A stretch of DNA of 22,700 nucleotides from an uncultured Eubacteriales bacterium (GCA_905205195.1 CAJLCS010000031.1:1-22700), one strand, 5' to 3'. Positions 1 to 6,838 are shown, counted from the stretch's first letter. Translations and numbers: made by a program. Notes: generated from the sequence alone by a model not told the origin.

Positions 1-19
1 AGTCCTGACACTGGTGGAG

Positions 20-128
20 TTTTCCGCCTGCGGAAAACGGAACATAGTGACAGGTGCTGCGACGAAGTGCGCGCAGCAGACTGCAATCCTTTTGTGTGAA
101 AAGCCCGCAGGGGTTTTCACACAGTCTG
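20..128 (+). repeat. Palindromic repeat element, copy 1
   Basis: This non-coding stretch contains several hairpins. TTTTCCGC at 20-27 pairs with GCGGAAAA at 30-37. TGTGTGAAAA at 93-102 pairs with TTTTCACACA at 114-123, with an inner GCCC/GGG pairing that leaves one C unpaired. The block CTGCAATCCTTT at 81-92 precedes the second hairpin. The same order, CTGCAATCCTTT then a GAAAAGCCC...GGGTTTTC hairpin, recurs on the minus strand at 2882-2922. The shared 10-mer CGAAGTGCGC at 63-72 also recurs there (2983-2992, minus strand). CAGACTG at 77-83 can pair with CAGTCTG at 122-128 and enclose the hairpin. Family name and function are not known to me. Confidence 0.7.
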
Positions 129-130
129 TA

Positions 131-165
131 AGCCCGGAGACTGCAAGCAGTCTCCGGGCTTTTTT
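131..165 (+). terminator. Intrinsic terminator of an upstream plus-strand gene
   Basis: AGCCCGGAGACTGC at 131-144 is perfectly complementary to GCAGTCTCCGGGCT at 147-160 and is followed by a run of six T on the plus strand. The T run lies on the plus strand only, so it should end a transcript entering from the left edge of the window. That transcript converges with the minus-strand araC gene. The minus strand has no T run after the stem, so it is a weaker stop for araC. Confidence 0.85.
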
Positions 166-171
166 GACGAT

Positions 172-960
172 TCACGGCAGCGTTTCGCTTTGTTTTCCGG
201 CGGAACGGTACTGCCCCGGTGTCTGGCCGGTCAGCGCCTTGAACTGACGCATAAAGTGGGTCAGATTCCGATACCCCAGCTTCTCCGCAATTTCCGCCAG
301 TGAGCAATTGGTGAACAGCAGCGCGTTTTTGGCGCTGTCCACCCGGGCGCGGATCAGGTCGTCCATGGGCGCGTTGCCGTAAATGCCCTTATACAGCGCG
401 AAAAAGCGGGATTTGCTCAGCCCCACCGCCGACGCCATCTGCTCCACCGTCCAGTGGGATTGCAGATTGGAGAATACCGTTCCCCGCAGCAGCCGGAACC
501 GCTCCCCCACGTCGTCATCCACGGCAGGCCGGGACGTTCCCGCCGCGCTGCGTGCCAGCCGGATCAGCAGCTCGTCCAGCTTGTCCGCCATGAGCCGCCG
601 CCCGTCCGGCAGTTCGCTGAGAAATTCAAATTCAATGTCCCGGGTCAGTTCCGTGAGAAAGCCCGCGCTGCCGGGATAATACAGCCGGCCGCATTCCAGC
701 CCCGGCGGTACCACCGCCGGATCATCCGTAAAGTGAATCCAGTCGTGGGTCAGCGGCTGGCGGCTGTAAAACCACTGGGGCATTCCCGGCGCATAGAGAA
801 TGCAGGCGTGGGGGCGGGTCACCACCCGCTCGCCCCCCACCAGAAGCTCCACGCTGCCGAAAAAGTGCAGAAACGTATAATCCGGATAGCCGTTTTTCCG
901 CTCCAGATGAAATCCGGCCCGCTCCGGCCACGCGTGGCGGGCATTGGTAATCTGCGTCAT
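172..960 (-). CDS. AraC family transcriptional regulator
   Basis: This 262-residue protein has an N-terminal sugar-sensing type domain (about residues 15-110, including a cupin-like segment HACILYAPGMPQWF). A C-terminal AraC/XylS double helix-turn-helix covers about residues 155-255, with the typical second-helix region IAEKLGYRNLTHFMRQFK and the ending TGQTPGQYR. It is a cytosolic DNA-binding protein that would regulate a sugar-responsive promoter. The start is set by AAGGAGG about 8 nt upstream of ATG on the minus strand. It is divergently transcribed from the GH2 glycosidase gene, 132 bp away, so that gene is the likely target (inference). The inducer cannot be told from sequence. Confidence 0.93.
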   Translation of the reverse strand: MTQITNARHAWPERAGFHLERKNGYPDYTFLHFFGSVELLVGGERVVTRPHACILYAPGMPQWFYSRQPLTHDWIHFTDDPAVVPPGLECGRLYYPGSAGFLTELTRDIEFEFLSELPDGRRLMADKLDELLIRLARSAAGTSRPAVDDDVGERFRLLRGTVFSNLQSHWTVEQMASAVGLSKSRFFALYKGIYGNAPMDDLIRARVDSAKNALLFTNCSLAEIAEKLGYRNLTHFMRQFKALTGQTPGQYRSAGKQSETLP

Positions 961-984
961 GGGCCACGCCTCCTTTCGGATTCC

Positions 985-1012
985 ATTATAAAGACGCAGG
1001 AGGATATGTCAA
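985..1012 (-). promoter_or_regulatory. Promoter of the araC gene next to GH2
   Basis: On the minus strand TTGACA (1007-1012) is separated by 16 nt from TATAAT (985-990). Both hexamers match the sigma-A consensus exactly. It lies just upstream of the araC ribosome binding site, giving a leader of roughly 20 nt. Confidence 0.8.
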
Positions 1013-1033
1013 TAAAAACCGTAGGATTCTTCA

Positions 1034-1061
1034 TTGTTTTTTCCGTCTCAGGCGATATAAT
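1034..1061 (+). promoter_or_regulatory. Promoter of the GH2 gene
   Basis: TTGTTT (1034-1039) and a perfect TATAAT (1056-1061) are spaced by 16 nt, about 30 bp before the GH2 start. The weak -35 would suit an activator. CTTCATT (1029-1035) and AATGAAG (1059-1065) form a 7-bp inverted repeat across the promoter. AGGATATGTCA (1001-1011) and AGGATTCTTCA (1023-1033) are imperfect direct repeats 22 bp apart, a layout compatible with an AraC operator. The operator reading is inference. Confidence 0.6.
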
Positions 1062-1092
1062 GAAGCTATCAAATGTCAGGGAGGAATTCCGC

Positions 1093-2805
1093 ATGATTTA
1101 CAGAACCGAGCATCCCAAGCCCCAATTCCGCCGGGACGGCTGGGTGAACCTCAACGGCCCCTGGGCCTTTGAGATCGACCGGGCCGACAGCGGCGAAGCC
1201 CGGGGGTATTTTGCCCCGGACGCCCCGCTTGGCCGCGTCATCAACGTTCCCTTCTGCCCCGAAAGCAAGCTCTCCGGCGTGGAGGACAGGGACTTTATGG
1301 CCGCCGTCTGGTACCGGCGCAGCTTCACACTGACCGAGGCCCAGGCCGCCGGGCGGGTGGTGCTGCATTTCGGCGCCGTGGACTATCTGGCCACCGTCGC
1401 CGTCAACGGCACCGTCTGCGGCAGCCACAAGGGCGGCTATGTTTCCTTCAGTCTGGATATTACCGACTACATCCACGCCGGTGAAAACGTGGTCACGGTC
1501 CGTGCGCAGGACAGCAGCCGGGACCCCATGATCCCCCACGGCAAGCAGAGCGACCGGTACGCCTCCTACGAATGCTCCTACACCCGGACCACCGGCATCT
1601 GGCAGACGGTCTGGCTGGAGTTCACGCCGAAGGCCTATGTGGCGAATGTCCGCTACGAAACGAACGTCTCCCCTGCCCTGCTGACGGTTTTCGCGGAAGT
1701 CGTAGGCGCCGGCACACTGACCGCCTCCGCCTTCTTTGACGGTGCCCCCATGGGCACGGCCAAGGCCGTCACCGACGGCGGCAGCGTGGTGCTGGCGGTG
1801 ACGCTGACGGAAACCCACCTGTGGGAGCTGGGCAAGGGCGGCCTGTATGATCTGGAGCTGACCTTCGGCGACGATCAGGTCCACAGCTACTTCGGTCTGC
1901 GGTCCATCGCCTATCAGGACCACCAGTTCCTGCTCAACGGTCGCTCCGTGTTCCAGCGCACCGTGCTGGATCAGGGCTTCTACCCCGATGGCATCTACAC
2001 CGCCCCCTCCGACGCCGAGCTGGAAGCGGACATCGACCGCTCCATGGCCATGGGCTTCAACGGTGCCCGGCTTCACGAGAAGGTCTTTGAGGAGCGGTTC
2101 CTGTACTACTGCGACCGGAAGGGCTATCTGGTCTGGGGCGAGTACCCCAACTGGGGTCTGGACCACTCCCGCCCCGAATCTGTGTACGGAATGCTCCCCG
2201 AGTGGCTGGAGGAAGTCCGGCGGGACCGGAACCACCCGGCCATCATCGGCTGGTGCCCCTTCAACGAAACCGGGGACTTTGACGGCCGGAAGCAGTTTGA
2301 CGACCTGCTGGCGCTGGTGTACCATGCCACCAAGGAAGTCGACCCCGCCCGCCCCTGCATCGATACCAGCGGCTACTTCCATGTGGTAACCGATGTGTAT
2401 GACCTCCACGACTACACCCAGGACCCGGCGGAATTTGCGTCCCACTTTGCGTCGCTGCCGGTGGACGGCACCGTCAGCGGTCCCCACTACTACCCCAACC
2501 GGCAGCCGTATGACGGGAAGAAGCCCTTCTTCCTCAGCGAGTTTGGCGGCATCCGCTGGACCGACGACCAGAACGGCTGGGGCTACGGCAACGCCCCCAC
2601 CACCCGGGAGGAATTCCTCACCCGGCTGAAGGGACTGGTGGATGCCCTGCTGGACAATCCCCGGGTCATGGGCCTGTGCTACACCCAGCTGACAGACGTG
2701 GAGCAGGAACAGAACGGCCTGTACACCTACGACCGCCGTCCCAAGTTCCCGCCGGAGGAAATCGCGCCGATTTTCTCCCGTCCCGCCGCCATCGAAGCGG
2801 AGTAA
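1093..2805 (+). CDS. Glycoside hydrolase family 2 enzyme
   Basis: This is a 570-residue exo-glycosidase of the GH2 (beta-galactosidase/beta-glucuronidase) fold. The N-terminal jelly-roll sugar-binding domain (about 10-180) carries the WYRRSF...LHFGAVDY...VNG signature. An immunoglobulin-like domain (about 185-275) and a catalytic TIM barrel follow. WCPFNE gives the acid/base as Glu392 (after Asn391), and FFLSEFGG gives the nucleophile as Glu483. The length resembles the short beta-glucuronidase type rather than LacZ. There is no signal peptide, so it acts in the cytoplasm on imported glycosides. The start is chosen at the ATG after GGGAGGAATTCCGC. The open frame extends further upstream, but that part overlaps araC and lacks homology. 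The exact substrate (galactoside, glucuronide, arabinoside) is unresolved. Confidence 0.92.
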   Translation: MIYRTEHPKPQFRRDGWVNLNGPWAFEIDRADSGEARGYFAPDAPLGRVINVPFCPESKLSGVEDRDFMAAVWYRRSFTLTEAQAAGRVVLHFGAVDYLATVAVNGTVCGSHKGGYVSFSLDITDYIHAGENVVTVRAQDSSRDPMIPHGKQSDRYASYECSYTRTTGIWQTVWLEFTPKAYVANVRYETNVSPALLTVFAEVVGAGTLTASAFFDGAPMGTAKAVTDGGSVVLAVTLTETHLWELGKGGLYDLELTFGDDQVHSYFGLRSIAYQDHQFLLNGRSVFQRTVLDQGFYPDGIYTAPSDAELEADIDRSMAMGFNGARLHEKVFEERFLYYCDRKGYLVWGEYPNWGLDHSRPESVYGMLPEWLEEVRRDRNHPAIIGWCPFNETGDFDGRKQFDDLLALVYHATKEVDPARPCIDTSGYFHVVTDVYDLHDYTQDPAEFASHFASLPVDGTVSGPHYYPNRQPYDGKKPFFLSEFGGIRWTDDQNGWGYGNAPTTREEFLTRLKGLVDALLDNPRVMGLCYTQLTDVEQEQNGLYTYDRRPKFPPEEIAPIFSRPAAIEAE

Positions 2806-2832
2806 AAAAACAAAAAACGCCGCAAGCGCGGC
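2806..2832 (-). terminator. Minus-strand intrinsic terminator (probably for bioY)
   Basis: Read on the minus strand, the stem GCCGC/GCGGC (2828-2832 with 2819-2823) is followed by G and then a long T-rich tract TTTTTTGTTTTTT, which begins right after the GH2 stop codon. It would end a transcript coming from bioY through the repeat element. The stem is only 5 bp but GC-only. Confidence 0.65.
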
Positions 2833-2838
2833 TCCACA

Positions 2839-2877
2839 AAGAAGAAGGCAGTGCAAAATTTGCGCTGCCTTCTTCTT
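2839..2877. terminator. Long hairpin downstream of GH2
   Basis: AAGAAGAAGGCAG at 2839-2851 is perfectly complementary to CTGCCTTCTTCTT at 2865-2877. The pairing continues inward through GCAAA/TTTGC after a T-G wobble. The A-rich left arm and T-rich right arm suit a terminator for GH2 mRNA, although no pure T run follows the stem on the plus strand. It may work in both directions. Confidence 0.55.
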
Positions 2878-2881
2878 AGCC

Positions 2882-3008
2882 TGTCGGAAAACCCTTCGGG
2901 CTTTTCCGACAAAGGATTGCAGCCTGCGGCTTTCGTGATCGGCTATTCGCCTGTTCAGCTGCCGCAGGCAAATATCACGGAGGCGCACTTCGCAAGGAAG
3001 TGCGCCTC
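2882..3008 (-). repeat. Palindromic repeat element, copy 2
   Basis: On the minus strand this shows CTGCAATCCTTT followed by the hairpin TGTCGGAAAA...TTTTCCGACA (2882-2891 with 2902-2911). The inner CCC/GGG pairing leaves the same unpaired C as in copy 1 at 20-128. The outer stem differs from copy 1 at two base pairs, changed on both sides so that pairing is kept. GCCTGCGGC (2922-2930) pairs with GCCGCAGGC (2961-2969). GAGGCGCACTTC (2980-2991) pairs with GAAGTGCGCCTC (2997-3008). A plus-strand T run at 3019-3025 follows the last hairpin after a 10-nt gap. No protein is encoded here. Confidence 0.7.
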
Positions 3009-3031
3009 GGGGCGTTCGTTTTTTTGCCGGA

Positions 3032-3571
3032 TCAGTCCCGCACCCGGGCAGGCAGCCGGGACGCAATAAAGAAGGCCAGCGCCATCTTCAGCAGGTCCGG
3101 AATGATGAAGGGGAACACGCACTTCGTCAGCGCCAGCAGGAAGGTCATGGTGCCGCTGCCCACATAGCCGATGACGTACCAGGTCGTGCCGAACAGATAC
3201 AGCACCACCAGTCCGACCACCAGCGCTACGGGCTTGGCAAGCTTGCCCTTCCAGAAGTGGGTAATCAGCAGATACACCAGGCACATCACCGGGAAGCCCA
3301 CGATATAGCCGCCGGTGGGTCCGAGCAGCACGCTGGGGCCGCCCCGGAAGCCGGTAAAGACCGGCGCGCCAACCAGGCCCAGCAGCAGATACACCACAAG
3401 ACTGATGGCCGCTTTGCCGCCGCCCAGCACCAGGCAGGCCAGAAATACCGCAAAGGTCTGCAGCGTAAAGGGCACCAGCGGGGCGGACAGAGGAATGCTG
3501 ATCCAGGCGCACACCGCGCAGAGGGCGGCGAAAATGGCGATCCGGGTCAGATCTTTCACACGAAATTTCAT
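3032..3571 (-). CDS. bioY: BioY, biotin ECF transporter substrate-binding subunit
   Basis: This 179-residue integral membrane protein has about six hydrophobic segments. It carries the BioY signature around residues 66-95 (LVGAPVFTGFRGG, then LLGPTGGYIVGF). BioY binds biotin in the membrane and works with the shared ECF module (EcfT and two ATPases), which is not in this window; some BioY proteins transport alone. The length is usual for the family. The start ATG is preceded by AAGGAG at suitable spacing. It diverges from birA, with BirA-like operators between them, so it is expected to be repressed when biotin is plentiful. No biotin synthesis genes are visible, suggesting reliance on uptake (inference limited to this window). 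Confidence 0.95.
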   Translation of the reverse strand: MKFRVKDLTRIAIFAALCAVCAWISIPLSAPLVPFTLQTFAVFLACLVLGGGKAAISLVVYLLLGLVGAPVFTGFRGGPSVLLGPTGGYIVGFPVMCLVYLLITHFWKGKLAKPVALVVGLVVLYLFGTTWYVIGYVGSGTMTFLLALTKCVFPFIIPDLLKMALAFFIASRLPARVRD

Positions 3572-3585
3572 GATACGTCTCCTTC

Positions 3586-3619
3586 AATTGTCAAGTTGTT
3601 TTTTTTAACGTTGACAATT
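3586..3619. promoter_or_regulatory. BirA operator 1 (bioY side)
   Basis: AATTGTCAA (3586-3594) and TTGACAATT (3611-3619) form a perfect 9-bp inverted repeat with a 16-nt, T-rich spacer. Two TTGT.AA-type arms about 14-16 nt apart fit known BirA operators. The right arm overlaps the bioY -10 hexamer, so a bound BirA-biotinyl-AMP dimer would block bioY transcription. Confidence 0.8.
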
Positions 3620-3645
3620 ATAGCAGAGGCCGGGCAGATTGTCAA
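3617..3645 (-). promoter_or_regulatory. bioY promoter
   Basis: On the minus strand TTGACA (3640-3645) and TATAAT (3617-3622) are spaced by exactly 17 nt, a perfect sigma-A consensus. The -10 overlaps BirA operator 1 and the -35 lies within the left arm of operator 2. The predicted leader is roughly 38 nt. Confidence 0.85.
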
Positions 3646-3670
3646 TCCCATAAGTTCCGGATTTACAATC
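3637..3670. promoter_or_regulatory. BirA operator 2 (birA side)
   Basis: GATTGTCAAT (3637-3646) and ATTTACAATC (3661-3670) are inverted repeats with one mismatch. Measured over the 8-bp cores the spacer is 16 nt, identical to operator 1. The left arm contains the bioY -35 and the right arm contains the birA -35, so one site could control both genes and give birA autoregulation. Confidence 0.7.
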
Positions 3671-3690
3671 CGCCCGGTTTGTGCTATGAT
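3662..3690 (+). promoter_or_regulatory. birA promoter
   Basis: TTTACA (3662-3667) and TATGAT (3685-3690) are spaced by 17 nt, each one mismatch from consensus. The predicted transcription start (about 3697) is almost on the ribosome binding site AAAGGAG (3695-3701), so the leader would be very short. Confidence 0.7.
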
Positions 3691-3709
3691 AGCCAAAGGA
3701 GATGATCGC

Positions 3710-4705
3710 ATGATTGCAACCAGAGATCAGGTGCTGTCCCTGCTGCGGCAGCGGGGCGAATTTGTATCCGGCGAGGAAATCAGCAGCCGGATCGGTGTTA
3801 CCCGGGCGGCGGTCAGCGTGGCCGTGAAGGCCCTGCGGGAGGACGGCTACGAAATTCAATCCGTCACCAACAAGGGCTACCGGCTTGTTGCCGGTCCGGA
3901 CCGGCTGTCCATGGGGGAGCTTCTCCCCTATCTGCCGGCCGAGCAAGTCGGCCGGGTCACCGTGCTGGATAGGGTGGACTCCACCAATCTTTATCTGAAG
4001 CGGCTGTGCGCCGCCGGGGAAGCCCGGCCCGGCGACTGTGCCATTGCCAACTGCCAAACCAGCGGCCGGGGCCGGATGGGCCGCAGCTTCGTGTCGGCAG
4101 AAAATGTGGGGATTTATCTTTCCTATGTTTTTGATCCCAAGGACTGCGGCGCGGCGGAGCTGTCGGAGGTCACGGCGTGGATTGCCGTAGCCATGCGGGC
4201 AGCCATCGAAGAAAGCTGCGGCATCGACTGCGGCATCAAATGGGTTAACGATCTGGTGATGCACAGGAAAAAGCTCTGCGGCATCCTGACGGAAATGTCG
4301 CTGGAGGGAGAAAGCGGCCGGATTCAGAGCGTGATTATGGGCATCGGCGTCAACGTCAACAACGATGCCGCCGATTTCGCCCCGGCGCTTTCGGATATCG
4401 CTACCTCGCTGAAAATCGAAAGCGGCGCCGTTCAGAACCGGGCCCGGCTGGCCGCCGCCATGGTGCGGCATCTGGACCAGCTTCAGGCAGACTTTCCCCA
4501 CCATCGGGCAGCCTATCTGGACGCCTACCGGCAGCACTGCGCCATGCTGGGTCAACCGGTTCTGTTGGCCCGGGGCGACACGGTACGCCGGGGAACCGCA
4601 CTGGATATTGACGACCATTTCGGCCTGATTGTCCGCTGGGACACCGGCGAAACGGAAACCGTCACCGGCGGTGAAGTCAGCGTCAAGGGCTTCTACGGCG
4701 TTTGA
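3710..4705 (+). CDS. birA: BirA, bifunctional biotin-protein ligase and biotin operon repressor
   Basis: This 331-residue class II biotin ligase has a winged helix-turn-helix at about residues 1-65 (SGEEISSRIGVTRAAVSVAVKAL, given as 16-38, is the recognition region). The catalytic domain at about 80-270 has the biotinyl-AMP loop GRGRMGR (119-125) and KWVNDL (177-182; KWPND is more usual). A small C-terminal SH3-like domain follows. It attaches biotin to carboxyl carrier proteins and, as the biotinyl-AMP complex, represses biotin genes. The start is the ATG after AAAGGAG. An earlier in-frame ATG overlaps the promoter -10 and is unlikely. It diverges from bioY across two likely BirA operators. 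Confidence 0.94.
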   Translation: MIATRDQVLSLLRQRGEFVSGEEISSRIGVTRAAVSVAVKALREDGYEIQSVTNKGYRLVAGPDRLSMGELLPYLPAEQVGRVTVLDRVDSTNLYLKRLCAAGEARPGDCAIANCQTSGRGRMGRSFVSAENVGIYLSYVFDPKDCGAAELSEVTAWIAVAMRAAIEESCGIDCGIKWVNDLVMHRKKLCGILTEMSLEGESGRIQSVIMGIGVNVNNDAADFAPALSDIATSLKIESGAVQNRARLAAAMVRHLDQLQADFPHHRAAYLDAYRQHCAMLGQPVLLARGDTVRRGTALDIDDHFGLIVRWDTGETETVTGGEVSVKGFYGV

Positions 4706-4734
4706 AAAGGCGGCGGGCCACCCGGTCCGCCGCC
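4705..4734 (-). terminator. Hairpin between convergent birA and oxidoreductase genes
   Basis: GGCGGCGG (4709-4716) pairs with CCGCCGCC (4727-4734). On the minus strand the stem is followed by TTTT (plus-strand A4 at 4705-4708), so it is a modest terminator for the oxidoreductase operon. It may also stall birA transcription, although no T run follows on the plus strand. Confidence 0.5.
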
Positions 4735-4754
4735 CCTATTGGCAGAAAAATCGA

Positions 4755-5726
4755 TTACACCGTCTCAGTCCGCTGCTCCCGGGACGCGGTATAGGCCGCC
4801 ACCATAATCCGGGTCAGCGCCACCGCATCGTCAATGGTAAACCGGGTGTTCTCCGTGTTATCCCGGATGCTGGTCAGCCAGTAGAAAATGGCGGAAGAGG
4901 GCTTCTCCGGCACCTGACATACCTCCACCCAGTTTCCGTTCGTTTCCTCGGTCCGATAGCGCAGCGTATCGCCGATAAGATGGACATAACCTTCCGTGCC
5001 GCTGACCTCCACCACATAGGGATCGCAGGTCGAAACAAAGCCCGTTTCGGACACGCCCACGGCTCCGTTTTCAAACTCGATGACGCTGACGGCGTTGTCC
5101 TCCACCGGACGGCCGGTCACGTTGGTGAACATGGAGGCCACCTTCTTCGGGTGACCCAGCAGCCACTCCAGCAGATACATGGGGTGGGCACCCAGGTCGA
5201 TCATGGCGCCGCCGCCGCACTGGGTCGGATCGTAGAAATGGGCCGGCAGCCAGTTCTTCACCGCACCGGAATGGACGTTCCGCACCCGGGCATAGGTCAC
5301 AGGGCCGAGCTTTCCGTCGGTGAGCATCTGCTTGATATAGAGCAGCTTTGGATTGGTCTTGTGGGGAAACGAAATGGTGAAATGGACGTGATTGCGGGCC
5401 ACCGCCTCGGCAATGGCGTCGGCTTCCTCATTGGTCAGCGCCAGCACCTTTTCCGTGTAGATGTGCTTGCCCGCATTGGCCGCCCGGATCATGATCTCCC
5501 CGTGGAGATTGGTGGGGGTGCAGACGGCAACGCCGTCAATGGCCGGATCGTCCAGAATGGCCTGATAGTCCGCCACAAAGGGGCAGCCAAGCTCGTCGGC
5601 CCATTTCCGGCCCCGCGCCGGGTCCTCGTCCCACACGGCGGTGATCTTCGCGCCGGGGAACGCGGCGATTTCCCGGGCATATTCCGGGGCATGGACGTGC
5701 CAGCAACTGAGCATTGCAATATTCAT
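4755..5726 (-). CDS. Gfo/Idh/MocA family oxidoreductase (atypical nucleotide motif)
   Basis: This 323-residue protein has an N-terminal Rossmann half (about 1-120) and a C-terminal alpha/beta dimerisation half. The family signature GGGAMIDLGAH (171-181) supplies the likely catalytic pair Asp177 and His181. The usual GxGxxG dinucleotide loop near the N-terminus is replaced by LSCWHVHA (6-13), and the usual EKP is EKV (92-94). Members oxidise or reduce sugars, inositols or sugar derivatives with NAD(P); the substrate is not predictable. It is the second gene of a two-gene operon, starting 14 nt after the first, and its ribosome binding site GAAAGGAG abuts the upstream stop codon. The two enzymes may act in sequence on one sugar (inference). 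Confidence 0.9.
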   Translation of the reverse strand: MNIAMLSCWHVHAPEYAREIAAFPGAKITAVWDEDPARGRKWADELGCPFVADYQAILDDPAIDGVAVCTPTNLHGEIMIRAANAGKHIYTEKVLALTNEEADAIAEAVARNHVHFTISFPHKTNPKLLYIKQMLTDGKLGPVTYARVRNVHSGAVKNWLPAHFYDPTQCGGGAMIDLGAHPMYLLEWLLGHPKKVASMFTNVTGRPVEDNAVSVIEFENGAVGVSETGFVSTCDPYVVEVSGTEGYVHLIGDTLRYRTEETNGNWVEVCQVPEKPSSAIFYWLTSIRDNTENTRFTIDDAVALTRIMVAAYTASREQRTETV

Positions 5727-5740
5727 GGTTTTTGCTCCTT

Positions 5741-6838
5741 TCAGTCCTCCACCGGCTTGCCGTCCTTGAAATAGACGGGCTTTCCGGTGCGGGCAGAGGT
5801 GTAGATGGCCTCCAGAATCTCGGAAACCACGCAGGCCTGCTCCGGCTTGGTGAACAGCTCGGTGTCGTTGAGAATGGCATCGTAGAACCGGCGCTGCTCC
5901 AGGTACTCCTGGGAGGCTTCCACGCCGTTATAGAACGCCGCGCCGCCGGGGCCCATCTGGGGATAGATGTTCACCGTCCGGCCCAGATCGTCCTTGTTGA
6001 TGCTCAGCTCGCCGTTTTTGATCTGCGCGCCGGCCTTCGTACCGCACAGCACCGTAGCCGCCGCGTCGCAAGGCTCAATGATGTTCAGCGCCCAGCTGGA
6101 TTTGAGGATAATGGTGGCGCCGTTTTCCATGACGATGAAGCCGAAGGCGGAATCCTCCACCGTGTTCTTCTCCACGTCCCAGGGGCCCCAGGGGTTGCCG
6201 TTGTCGGGGTTGGGCAGCTTCTTGTAGGTCGTGCCCACCACCATCCTGGGCCGGTAGTTGTCCATCAGGTACAGCGTCAGGTCCAGAGAATGGGTGCCGA
6301 TATCGATCAGCGGACCGCCGCCCTGCTCTTCTTCATCCAGGAACACGCCCCAGGTCGGCGTGCCGCGGCGGCGCATGGCAATGGCCTCGGCAAAGTAGAT
6401 CTCACCCAGATCGCCCCGGACGATGGCCTTTTTCAGGTAATCGGCCTTGGCGGAGTGGCGGTTCTGATAGCCGATGGTCAGCTTTTTGCCGGTTTTGGCC
6501 GCAGCCTCCACCATCCGGCGGGCGTCGGCGGCGCATTTGGCCATGGGCTTCTCGCACATGACGTGCTTGCCGGCATACAGGGCGTCAATGGAAATCTGGG
6601 CGTGCTCCCGGTTCGGCGTCAGGACGTGGACCACGTCGATGCTCGGATCCGCCAGCAGCTCGTGATAGTCCGTGCAGACCTTGGCGCCGGGAATGCCGTA
6701 TTCCTTGGCCGCCTTTTCCGCCCGCTCCGGCCGGATATCACAAAACGCGACCATTTCCACCTCGGGAATCTTCTTAAGCGACGGCAGGTGCTTCCCGTTT
6801 GCAATCCCGCCGCAGCCGATAATACCGACTTTCAGCAT
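5741..6838 (-). CDS. Gfo/Idh/MocA family oxidoreductase
   Basis: This 365-residue NAD(P)-dependent sugar oxidoreductase has the canonical Rossmann loop GIIGCGGIA (5-13), CEKP at 95-98, and GGGPLIDIGTH (173-183) with Asp179 and His183 as the likely catalytic residues. The C-terminal beta-sheet domain is complete and the length is usual for the family. It is cytosolic, with no signal peptide. AAAAAGGAG precedes the start. It is the first gene of the minus-strand operon with the second oxidoreductase and is divergent from an AraC regulator. Its position between GH2 and GH10 genes points to metabolism of a released sugar, but the exact substrate is unknown. Confidence 0.93.
   Translation of the reverse strand: MLKVGIIGCGGIANGKHLPSLKKIPEVEMVAFCDIRPERAEKAAKEYGIPGAKVCTDYHELLADPSIDVVHVLTPNREHAQISIDALYAGKHVMCEKPMAKCAADARRMVEAAAKTGKKLTIGYQNRHSAKADYLKKAIVRGDLGEIYFAEAIAMRRRGTPTWGVFLDEEEQGGGPLIDIGTHSLDLTLYLMDNYRPRMVVGTTYKKLPNPDNGNPWGPWDVEKNTVEDSAFGFIVMENGATIILKSSWALNIIEPCDAAATVLCGTKAGAQIKNGELSINKDDLGRTVNIYPQMGPGGAAFYNGVEASQEYLEQRRFYDAILNDTELFTKPEQACVVSEILEAIYTSARTGKPVYFKDGKPVED

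Noticed and set aside
20..165. Hairpin cluster as a CRISPR array
   Set aside because: The hairpins differ in sequence, with no regular repeat-spacer periodicity and no cas genes nearby.
14..247. Small plus-strand open frame of 77 codons
   Set aside because: It runs through the repeat hairpins and the terminator and into araC, with no ribosome binding site.
454..1092. In-frame N-terminal extension of the GH2 gene
   Set aside because: It overlaps araC, includes the promoter region, has no similarity to GH2, and the ATG at 1093 has a good ribosome binding site.
1069..3066. Long open frame antisense to GH2
   Set aside because: Frame shadow of a GC-rich gene: low-complexity Gly/Val/Leu/His-rich translation, no family motif, and it covers a gene with clear catalytic residues.
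2851..3069. Small plus-strand open frame of 72 codons
   Set aside because: It consists of the hairpin repeat region and overlaps bioY; no start signal or protein-like composition.
3611..3616. Plus-strand TTGACA as a -35 for birA
   Set aside because: No -10 at suitable distance; it is the right arm of BirA operator 1.
3257..3709. In-frame N-terminal extension of birA
   Set aside because: It overlaps bioY and both operators; the ATG at 3710 with AAAGGAG gives the normal BirA N-terminus.
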